This document shows positions 24,603 to 30,602 of a stretch of DNA of 30,602 nucleotides, piece after piece. The first letter of the stretch is position 1; every line of letters starts with the position of its first letter. Origin of the DNA: DATEEW01 sp035273665 (GTDB lineage Bacteria; Pseudomonadota; Gammaproteobacteria; Burkholderiales; SG8-39); the NCBI GenBank assembly GCA_035273665.1, contig DATEOW010000164.1:1-30602 (forward strand). The letters are read 5' to 3'. The notes under the pieces are model-generated. The model was not told where the DNA came from and searched no databases. It saw only the letters and a program-made list of their open reading frames with translations. A program made the position numbers and the translations under genes.

Positions 24603-25166
24603 ATGCTTTACATCGGAATCGCGGTTGTTGCGGTCATCGTCATTTACGGCATCACCGTCTACAACAGCCTGGTCAACGTCAAGCATAACGTCGCCAAGGC
24701 CTGGGCCAACATCGACGTGCTGCTCAAACAACGTCACGATGAGATTCCGAAGCTCGTCGAAGTGTGCAAGCAATATCGCCAATTCGAACAAGAGACGCTA
24801 GAGAAGGTTATCCGTGCGCGATCGCTCGTCCAAGACGCACGCCAAAAGCAGGACGTCGGCGCATTGGGACCGGCTGAATCGATGCTGCGTTCAAGCCTAG
24901 GCACGCTCTTCGCGGTTGCGGAGGCTTATCCTGAATTGAAGACGAACGACAACTTCATGCAACTCCAAACGCGCATTTCGCAGCTTGAAAACGCCATTGC
25001 GGATCGCCGTGAGCTCTACAACGAAGCGGTGAACATCAACAATGTGCGCATCGAACAATTCCCGGACGCCATCGTCGCCAAGTTGGGCACTTTCCCTTCG
25101 GCGAAGCTGCTTGAGTTTTCCAGTGCCGAAAAAACAGATGTCGATATGAAAGCGCTGTTCAGCTAA
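24603..25166 (+). CDS. lemA: LemA family protein
   Basis: 187 residues from the ATG at 24603, with GGGGAG about 8 nt before it. One N-terminal membrane helix (LYIGIAVVAVIVIYGITVY) is followed by the family signature YNSLVNVKHNVAKAWANIDVLLKQRHDEIPKLVEV and a long helical bundle, ending with the conserved PDAIVAKLGTFPSAKLLEF. LemA proteins are widespread small membrane proteins of unclear function. They are often encoded beside TPM-domain or GIDE-like membrane proteins, and that holds here: the next gene starts 13 nt downstream on the same strand. Confidence 0.95.
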   Translation: MLYIGIAVVAVIVIYGITVYNSLVNVKHNVAKAWANIDVLLKQRHDEIPKLVEVCKQYRQFEQETLEKVIRARSLVQDARQKQDVGALGPAESMLRSSLGTLFAVAEAYPELKTNDNFMQLQTRISQLENAIADRRELYNEAVNINNVRIEQFPDAIVAKLGTFPSAKLLEFSSAEKTDVDMKALFS

Positions 25167-25179
25167 TCACGCTTCTCGC

Positions 25180-26070
25180 ATGATTATCAAGGGAAGACAC
25201 GCGCATCATTTCTTCGTTTACGGTGGGGCGCACGCCTTTTTGCTGGTTGCGGCCTTTCAAATCGAAGGACGCGAAGGCTGGCTGATCACTTTACCGCTGA
25301 TGGCCGTCGTCTCCTTTTACGCGTGGTTTGCCACAATGCGACGCCATCGAGTGGTAGGCGATATGCCGACTTCCCAAATCGCATCGGCGGCACAAGGCTA
25401 CGTGGAACTGTCAGGATGGGCCGAACATCATCCGGGCAGCACAATCATCGCACCACTGACCAAGCGGGACTGTTGCTGGTTTCGCTACACCATCGAAGAG
25501 CGCGAGGACGAGCGGAACTGGCGTACGGTGGACGAAGGCGAAAGTGCCGGCACTTTCCTCATGCGGGACGACAGCGGCAGTTGTACCGTAGACCCGGAGG
25601 GCGCCGAAATCCTTTGCGAGCATGAGGACTGCTGGACCGAAAGCAACACGCGCTACACCGAATGGCGCATCCATGACGGCGATCGCCTGTATGCGCTCGG
25701 CGACTTCCGTACACGATCCTTTGCCCCCTCGGTTCAGGACGCGCGCGAAGACCTCAATCAACTCCTTGCCCAATGGAAAAGCGATAAGCCGGATCTGCTG
25801 CGGCGCTTCGACCTCGATAAAGACGGACAGATCGACGACAAAGAGTGGGAACTCGCACGTGCGGCCGCGAAACGCGAAATCGCGCGCAATCATGTGGAGC
25901 TTCGATCGCTGCCTAGCATCGACTTCCTGATGAAGCCGGCTGATGGACGCGTTTTTCTCTTGGCCAATCACACCCCAGACTCGTTGAAGCGTCGTTTCGC
26001 CTGGTGGAGCTGGGGCCACCTTGCGCTACTCTTCGGTGCGCTTATCGCGCTGGTCGCCGTCTTCTTCTGA
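25180..26070 (+). CDS. GIDE-like membrane protein with an EF-hand loop, LemA partner
   Basis: 296 residues. Two membrane helices lie near the N-terminus (~12-28 and ~34-51) and one at the C-terminus (~278-296). In between, residues ~70-180 resemble the GIDE domain of bacterial E3-ligase-like proteins (GYVELSGWAEHHPGSTIIAPLTKRDCCWFRYTIEERED). They are followed at 211-222 by a textbook EF-hand calcium loop, DLDKDGQIDDKE, with D at positions 1, 3 and 5, G at 6, I at 8 and E at 12. The helix before it (DAREDLNQLLAQW) and after it (WELARAAAKREIA) fit the motif. The gene has no RING domain, so ubiquitin ligase activity is not expected. The function is unknown, and coupling to lemA suggests one membrane complex. 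No strong ribosome site precedes the ATG. Confidence 0.85.
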   Translation: MIIKGRHAHHFFVYGGAHAFLLVAAFQIEGREGWLITLPLMAVVSFYAWFATMRRHRVVGDMPTSQIASAAQGYVELSGWAEHHPGSTIIAPLTKRDCCWFRYTIEEREDERNWRTVDEGESAGTFLMRDDSGSCTVDPEGAEILCEHEDCWTESNTRYTEWRIHDGDRLYALGDFRTRSFAPSVQDAREDLNQLLAQWKSDKPDLLRRFDLDKDGQIDDKEWELARAAAKREIARNHVELRSLPSIDFLMKPADGRVFLLANHTPDSLKRRFAWWSWGHLALLFGALIALVAVFF

Positions 26071-26084
26071 GCCGGTCGCTCGCG

Positions 26085-26090
26085 TAGAAT
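26085..26090 (+). promoter_or_regulatory. -10 box for tRNA-Arg
   Basis: TAGAAT ends 8 nt before the tRNA 5' end. The -35 at the right distance (TTCTTC) is poor. Confidence 0.4.
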
Positions 26091-26098
26091 CCGCTCTC

Positions 26099-26173
26099 CT
26101 CCCCGTAGTTCAACGGATAGAACGAGTGCCTCCTAAGCGCTAAATACAGGTTCAATTCCTGTCGGGGGGACCA
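26099..26173 (+). tRNA. tRNA-Arg (anticodon CCU)
   Basis: Folded by eye. The 7-bp acceptor stem is CTCCCCG with CGGGGGG (one G-U pair). The D stem is GTTC/GAAC. The anticodon stem is AGTGC/GCGCT with loop CTCCTAA, giving anticodon CCU, which reads AGG. The T stem is ACAGG/CCTGT with loop TTCAATT. The discriminator is A and CCA is encoded. It lies 16 bp from the end of the convergent lplT, with no terminator visible between them and no sign of an integrated element. Confidence 0.95.
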
Positions 26174-26189
26174 TCATCCACGCCTACGC

Positions 26190-27362
26190 CTAAGCGGCCA
26201 AGCGTAACCTTCGATTGCTCAGCCATAACCAGGTCATGAACAAACCGAAGACCAGACCGAATCCCGCCGCAGCCTTGACCACCGGCACGCCCGACATACC
26301 CAACACTGTCCAAGCACCCGTCAACAGAAACATGGCCGAGTTTTCCAAGAGGTTCTGCACCGCAATCGCGGAACCCGAACCCACGCTCTCGTGACCGCGC
26401 TCCTGCAATAACGCATTGAGCGGCACCACAAAAAATCCACCCAAAGCGCCGATGACGGCGCACGCGGCGATCGCCATATAAAGATGTCCGGAAAACGAAA
26501 AGGCGATGATTGCGATGCCGATCAAACACCCTGCCGGCAACACACGGGGACTGTCATGCAGTCGCACCTTGTAGCCGGCTATCGCCGCGCCAATGACCAC
26601 CCCCAGTGCAACAATCGCGTTGAGTAAAGATGGCATTGCATTCCCGCTGATGGCGAGCGCCACCGGCACCCAGGCCACCAACATGAAACGCAAGGTCGCC
26701 CCGGCGCCCCAAAAAGCACTTGTACCAATCAGCGAAAGGCGCGCGGCGGTGTCACGCCACAAGACCTTCACATCGACCGCGAATCGCTGCAGCAAAGGCC
26801 ATGGCTTTAATGTAGTGGGATGTACGGGCGGCAGACGCGGAATGAAAAAATTGATGAGCGCAGCGACCACATACAGCACGACGACAATGCCGAACGCCAA
26901 CATCAAATTGATATCGGAAAGATAACCGCCCACCACTGCGCCCAGCAGGATCGCCACGATGGTCGATGCTTCTAGCCAGCCGTTGCCTTTGACGAGATTT
27001 TCCGCAGCGAGGATCTCGGGCAAGATCCCATACTTCGCCGGCGAATAAGCGGCCGCGCCCGCGCCGACGAGACCATAAGCAATAAAGGGATTGAGACCCA
27101 GGAACATCGCGAGACCGCCCGCGAGCTTCAGACCATTGGCCGCCATCAAGACGCGGCCCTTAGGGTATGCATCGGCGATCGCGCCGACAAAAGGTGCGAG
27201 AAGAATGTATGCGCCGGTAAAGAAAGATTGCAACACCGGGATCGACCATTCCGGAAATGCCGCGTTCCTCACCATCATGATCGCGGCAAACAGGAGTGCA
27301 TTGTCGGCGAAGGCCGAACAAAACTGGGCGATCAATACCAACCACAGCGCTTTGGATTTCAT
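26190..27362 (-). CDS. lplT: Lysophospholipid transporter LplT (MFS)
   Basis: 390 residues, near the usual ~397. It is a major facilitator with many hydrophobic helices. The N-terminal FCSAFADNALLFAAI is the family signature, followed by FFTGAYILLAPFVGAIADAYPKGRV, the loop 2-3 motif of the superfamily. LplT flips lysophospholipids from the outer to the inner leaflet of the inner membrane for Aas to re-acylate. Its ATG overlaps the aas stop by 4 nt, with GGAG inside the aas 3' end as ribosome site. It is the last gene of the CREST hydrolase-aas-lplT operon. Confidence 0.95.
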   Translation of the reverse strand: MKSKALWLVLIAQFCSAFADNALLFAAIMMVRNAAFPEWSIPVLQSFFTGAYILLAPFVGAIADAYPKGRVLMAANGLKLAGGLAMFLGLNPFIAYGLVGAGAAAYSPAKYGILPEILAAENLVKGNGWLEASTIVAILLGAVVGGYLSDINLMLAFGIVVVLYVVAALINFFIPRLPPVHPTTLKPWPLLQRFAVDVKVLWRDTAARLSLIGTSAFWGAGATLRFMLVAWVPVALAISGNAMPSLLNAIVALGVVIGAAIAGYKVRLHDSPRVLPAGCLIGIAIIAFSFSGHLYMAIAACAVIGALGGFFVVPLNALLQERGHESVGSGSAIAVQNLLENSAMFLLTGAWTVLGMSGVPVVKAAAGFGLVFGLFMTWLWLSNRRLRLAA

Positions 27363-29506
27363 GCGCCCGCTCCGATCTCTTCTTCAGCCATTTTTTTCAA
27401 TCGCACATAGTCTGTCTTCCCAGTGCCGAGCAACGGAATTGCATCGACATAGCGAAGCACGCGGGGCACCGCCAACTCCGGTATGCCCGCTTCGCGTGCG
27501 ACGCCCAACAGCGCCGCGCGATCGAGGCGATCGTCGGTGGTGAAGAGGATGATTTGCTCCCCCTTCGCTGGGTCAGGTCGACTTGTAGCCGCATGCATCG
27601 CCTCTGGCGCGGTGCGCGCTGCGATTTTTTCAACCACCTCAAGCGACACCATTTCTCCCGCGACTTTGGCGAAGCGCTTCACGCGCCCGCGGATGTGAAC
27701 AAAGCCATTGTCGTCGATTTCCACGACATCGCCCGTCGAGTACCAACCGGTACCTATTGGGGATTCCGCGTGCTGGATGAGGCCCGGCTGCTGATGAAGC
27801 ATATAACCGAGCATCAGGTTCGGTCCGCGCACATGGAGGATGCCGCCTTGTTCAATCCCGGGTACCGCTTCCAACTGCGCCTGAATGCCCGGAAGCAGAC
27901 GCCCGACGCTTCCCGGTTTGTTCGCCATCGGTACGTTGACTGCGATCACAGGCGCAGTCTCCGTCGCGCCATAGCCTTCCAGAATGCGCACGCCAAAACG
28001 ATCCATCCAAGTGCGACGCACTTCTTCATTCAATTTTTCTGCGCCCGCAATGACATATCGCAAACGACCAAAGTCGTAGGGATGCGCAAAGCGTGCGTAG
28101 TTGGCGAGAAAGGAGTTCGTGCCAAAGAGCACCGTGCAATTGCGGTCGTATACGAGTTCGGGAATGACACGATAGTGCAAGGGCGATGGATATAGAAAGA
28201 CACGGCAGCCGGCAATCAACGGCAGTATGACGCCGCAGGTAAATCCGAAGGAATGAAACACCGGCAAGGCGACCATGAAGCGATCCTGCGGCATGAAGTC
28301 CGCCACGGAACGGACCTGGGCCACATTAGCCAGAATGGACTCATGCGAATGCACGACGCCTTTCGGCATGCCTTCCGATCCGGAGGTAAAAAGGATGACC
28401 GCAGGGCGATTCGGATCGCGCTGTCTGACCAAAGAACGCGGCCTCATCAATTTGCTGAGCACCCAGAGCTTGTCTTTCAAACCAAGCAGCGATTTGAAAT
28501 CCTCCAGATAAATGACTTCCACACCGCGAAGACGCGACAAGGTGGCTTCAAGCTTTGCCTTCTCGACAAAGCTGCGCAGCGTTAACACCGTGCGCAATTT
28601 CGATAATTCGATTGCAGCCTGCAAGCCCTCTGCGCCAGCCGTGTAATTCATCATTGCCGGCACACGATTCACCGCAGAAAGACCCAGAAAAACGCTCAGG
28701 GTCGGCGCGATATTGGGAAGCAGCAAACCGACGGCTTCTCCATCTTGAGAGAATCGCGGGGCCAAACGCGCAACCGCGAGCGCCCGTTTAGTCAGATCGC
28801 GATAGGACTCCTCGACCAACCGCACGTCCTGCGCCACGCGATACTTCGGACCGAAGGTATCCTGCGCATCCAGGAACGCCTCGAATATCGTCCGCGAGGG
28901 GCGCGTCGCGATCAGCATTTCCAAAAGAATCTGGCGCAGATCCTCACCGGCTCTGCGACGGCGCTCCTTCGCGCTGCCTTGCGCCGTCATTTCGATACGC
29001 GTGGGTGGGCGCAAATGAATGCTTAATTTCGGCAAGAGCTTGCGCGGATAGACGCCGGCCAGGCGAGAAAAATACGTCTGACCCGCGCCTGTCAATCGGA
29101 CCGGCAGCACGGTGGCACCGCTTTTTGCGGCGAGAAAGGCCGCGCCATCGTAAATCTTCATTAACGAGCCGGTCACGGTGATGCGCCCTTCGGGAAAGAT
29201 CACCACCGGCCTGCCGCTCTCGATCAAACGAAGCGCTTTCTTCATCGACAAAGGATTCAACGGATCGACCGCGAGATGCGGGACCAGGCGCAACATGATT
29301 TTGTAGAGCGGATGCGCGGCGATCTGCGTATGCACAATGAACGTGGCTTCAAAAGGCAGAAACAGCCACAGGAGCATCCCATCGATCAGCGATTCGTGAT
29401 TCGCGACAACGAGTGTCCGCTCATGCGCCTGCGCCGTGCCATGTACGTCCACACGAAACAGCAGGCCGACCAGCGCACGAAATATTGTTTTGAATATTCT
29501 TTTCAT
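27359..29506 (-). CDS. aas: Bifunctional acyl-ACP:lysophospholipid acyltransferase / acyl-ACP synthetase (Aas)
   Basis: 715 residues, as in E. coli Aas (719). The N-terminal PlsC-like acyltransferase has NHESLIDG (H37 and D42 of the HX4D motif) and FPEGRITVTG (104-113). The C-terminal AMP-ligase half has the P-loop ILFTSGSEGMPKG (371-383), GYGATETAPVIAVN and GWYSTGDVVEID. It activates fatty acids onto acyl carrier protein and transfers them to 2-acyl-lysophosphatidylethanolamine, restoring diacyl phospholipid at the cytoplasmic face of the inner membrane. The ATG follows the CREST hydrolase stop by 6 nt, with AAGGAG formed by that gene's last codons. lplT overlaps its end. Confidence 0.96.
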   Translation of the reverse strand: MKRIFKTIFRALVGLLFRVDVHGTAQAHERTLVVANHESLIDGMLLWLFLPFEATFIVHTQIAAHPLYKIMLRLVPHLAVDPLNPLSMKKALRLIESGRPVVIFPEGRITVTGSLMKIYDGAAFLAAKSGATVLPVRLTGAGQTYFSRLAGVYPRKLLPKLSIHLRPPTRIEMTAQGSAKERRRRAGEDLRQILLEMLIATRPSRTIFEAFLDAQDTFGPKYRVAQDVRLVEESYRDLTKRALAVARLAPRFSQDGEAVGLLLPNIAPTLSVFLGLSAVNRVPAMMNYTAGAEGLQAAIELSKLRTVLTLRSFVEKAKLEATLSRLRGVEVIYLEDFKSLLGLKDKLWVLSKLMRPRSLVRQRDPNRPAVILFTSGSEGMPKGVVHSHESILANVAQVRSVADFMPQDRFMVALPVFHSFGFTCGVILPLIAGCRVFLYPSPLHYRVIPELVYDRNCTVLFGTNSFLANYARFAHPYDFGRLRYVIAGAEKLNEEVRRTWMDRFGVRILEGYGATETAPVIAVNVPMANKPGSVGRLLPGIQAQLEAVPGIEQGGILHVRGPNLMLGYMLHQQPGLIQHAESPIGTGWYSTGDVVEIDDNGFVHIRGRVKRFAKVAGEMVSLEVVEKIAARTAPEAMHAATSRPDPAKGEQIILFTTDDRLDRAALLGVAREAGIPELAVPRVLRYVDAIPLLGTGKTDYVRLKKMAEEEIGAGA

Positions 29507-29512
29507 GTTCCC

Positions 29513-30313
29513 TTACTCCTTGCGGCTGCCCAATGCGGACAATCCGTCGTCTTTGCGCTCGACGCGCACCCGTTGCACGACCGCATAAACGATCAAGGCG
29601 CATGCTCCGGCGGCAAGTAAATGCTTCAGTGTATGACCGCCGATCCAGTCGACCCGTGAAAAAATCGCCGCGTCGTATACCTCGGCCACGCGCGCCAGCG
29701 CATACACGCCGATTGCGCTTGCAAAGCTGAGGCGCTCCGTACGCGGCGCCTTACGCACATGTTGCCAAATCGGTATCAGGATCAGGGGCATGCCCTGCAG
29801 CAGCAGATAAAGCCGAAGGTCGGCGGTGTAAATCCACCACACGACACCGGCTACTGCGAAAGCGCCGAGCAGAAGACAGGGAACAAGCGCGGACCGGCGC
29901 TCGACTTCCGCAAAGGCCGCAGCGAGTAAACCGGCACAGGCCAATGCGATCGGCAGGCGGTCCCACACGAGACGCGCATCGTCGGGCGCCCAATGATAAT
30001 AAGAGGAGCCAAACGCAGTAAGCATCAAGCTTCCCAAGAAGAGCGCGTAACCCGGCCAAGCATCAGTAAGCCGGGAATCGGTACGCAATGCGCGCAGGCG
30101 AAACCATCCCCACACACCCACAACGAGAAACGCGAGATTGGACCAGAGGTCCGCCGCGTTCGGCATGCCGCCCCAAGTACGACGGTCGGCGAAAGCATGG
30201 TAATTGTCGAATTGCGCAAGCGGACCCTGCATGAGGAGCAACGCAGCTGCGGTCAGTAAAACCAAAAGCGCGGCAAGGCGTTGAGACGGTCGAATACTTC
30301 GGATGAGTTCCAT
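29513..30313 (-). CDS. CREST-superfamily membrane hydrolase (alkaline ceramidase-like)
   Basis: 266 residues with about seven membrane helices. The residues that define the CREST superfamily (ceramidases, PAQR, Per1, TMEM8) are all visible: S103-x3-H107 in GSSYYHWAP, D118 in LVWDRLP, and H227-x3-H231 in GGHTLKHLLAA. These should form a membrane-embedded zinc amidase or lipase-like site. The N-terminal DNYHAFADRRTWGGMPNAADLWSNLAF block is also typical of bacterial homologues. It is the first gene of an operon with aas and lplT, so a lipid acyl or amide substrate is likely, but it is not known. The ribosome site is weak, and a TACATA box lies 8 nt before the ATG. Confidence 0.85.
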   Translation of the reverse strand: MELIRSIRPSQRLAALLVLLTAAALLLMQGPLAQFDNYHAFADRRTWGGMPNAADLWSNLAFLVVGVWGWFRLRALRTDSRLTDAWPGYALFLGSLMLTAFGSSYYHWAPDDARLVWDRLPIALACAGLLAAAFAEVERRSALVPCLLLGAFAVAGVVWWIYTADLRLYLLLQGMPLILIPIWQHVRKAPRTERLSFASAIGVYALARVAEVYDAAIFSRVDWIGGHTLKHLLAAGACALIVYAVVQRVRVERKDDGLSALGSRKE

Positions 30314-30395
30314 AGTCTTTATATGTAATGAAAACGGCCGCAGCTTGCGCGTTCTTTGTGGAGAATTGAAACGTTTTACATTCTGAATCGTATTT

Positions 30396-30424
30396 TTGGC
30401 TGTAGAGTATCGTTTTTCGATACT
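30396..30424 (+). promoter_or_regulatory. Promoter with overlapping palindromic operator, XRE regulator gene
   Basis: TTGGCT (30396-30401) and GATACT (30419-30424) are 17 nt apart. A perfect inverted repeat, AGTATCG-TTTTT-CGATACT (30406-30424), fills the spacer and covers the -10. This is a good place for an autoregulatory operator. Confidence 0.45.
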
Positions 30425-30436
30425 TTCAGACCATTC

Positions 30437-30602
30437 ATGAACGAAAGCCGCGCCATTCTCACCGCCTTCAAGCGGACCGCACGTGCGCAGGGCCTAACCT
30501 ATAAAGACATCGGCCAAGCGCTAAAACTCTCCGAGGCCAGCATCAAGCGAATGTTCAGCCAAGGCAATTTAAGCCTCGATCGATTGAGTCAGTTGTGTGC
30601 CC
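30437..30602 (+). CDS. XRE-family transcriptional regulator, 5' part only (continues past right edge)
   Basis: The first 55 codons of a gene cut by the window edge. MNESRAILTAFKRTARAQGL leads into a helix-turn-helix: LTYKDIGQALKLSEASIKRMFS, with the recognition helix around SEASIKRMF, then NLSLDRLSQLC. This pattern belongs to a group of proteobacterial XRE regulators that continue with a C-terminal sensor part not visible here. It is divergent from the CREST hydrolase-aas-lplT operon with 123 bp between starts, so it may control that operon. No Shine-Dalgarno is evident. Confidence 0.85.
   Translation, partial: MNESRAILTAFKRTARAQGLTYKDIGQALKLSEASIKRMFSQGNLSLDRLSQLCA

Noticed and set aside
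26099..26173. tRNA-Arg as an integration site for a mobile element
   Set aside because: No integrase, no repeated 3' tRNA end and only housekeeping genes on both sides.

Overview
This 30.6-kb window looks like an ordinary stretch of chromosome from a betaproteobacterium. The evidence is the moderately GC-rich sequence, the yciB-bolA-ppiC block next to a single-chain purL, the dapA-bamC-metallohydrolase operon, fused aas with lplT, and DadA/RoxA/Nnr homologues of proteobacterial length. I cannot name a genus. I see no phage, integrase, transposase or CRISPR array. One tRNA-Arg(CCU) gene lies intact between two housekeeping blocks.

Layout. (1) 1-2.1 kb, minus strand: a stress kinase of the SrkA/RdoA type, followed by the 5' part of a multi-pass membrane protein with a PAS domain that runs off the left edge. 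(2) 2.4-4.1 kb, plus: yciB, bolA-like and a secreted PpiC rotamase, closed by a strong bidirectional terminator. (3) 4.2-10.6 kb, minus: purL, and upstream of it an unusual one-pass membrane protein with a small winged-helix-like N-terminus, a ~250-residue charged helical region and an AsmA-like C-terminus. (4) 10.8-15.6 kb: a REC-EAL c-di-GMP phosphodiesterase (plus), convergent with a fused HyuA-HyuB 5-oxoprolinase (minus). (5) 15.7-20.7 kb: dadA and nnr (plus), an FKBP rotamase (minus), then the uL16 hydroxylase gene roxA overlapping a DUF7931-like gene (plus). (6) 20.8-24.5 kb: a tiny Thr/Ala/Pro-rich lipoprotein (plus), the operon dapA-bamC-MBL hydrolase (minus), and a SAM methyltransferase (minus). 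(7) 24.6-26.2 kb: lemA, a GIDE-like membrane protein carrying a canonical EF-hand loop, and tRNA-Arg. (8) 26.2-30.3 kb, minus: a lipid-remodelling operon coding for a CREST/ceramidase-like membrane hydrolase, Aas and LplT. Facing it is the start of an XRE-type regulator gene with a palindrome at its promoter.

The most interesting points are the tightly packed CREST hydrolase-aas-lplT operon, the EF-hand in the LemA partner, the winged-helix/helical/AsmA fusion, and a recurring promoter layout in which a -10-like hexamer sits only 5-6 nt before the start codon. That layout suggests leaderless mRNAs. Two divergent gene pairs share very short promoter regions, one of them with a TGACGTCA palindrome. 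I did not find an obvious new defence or mobile system.
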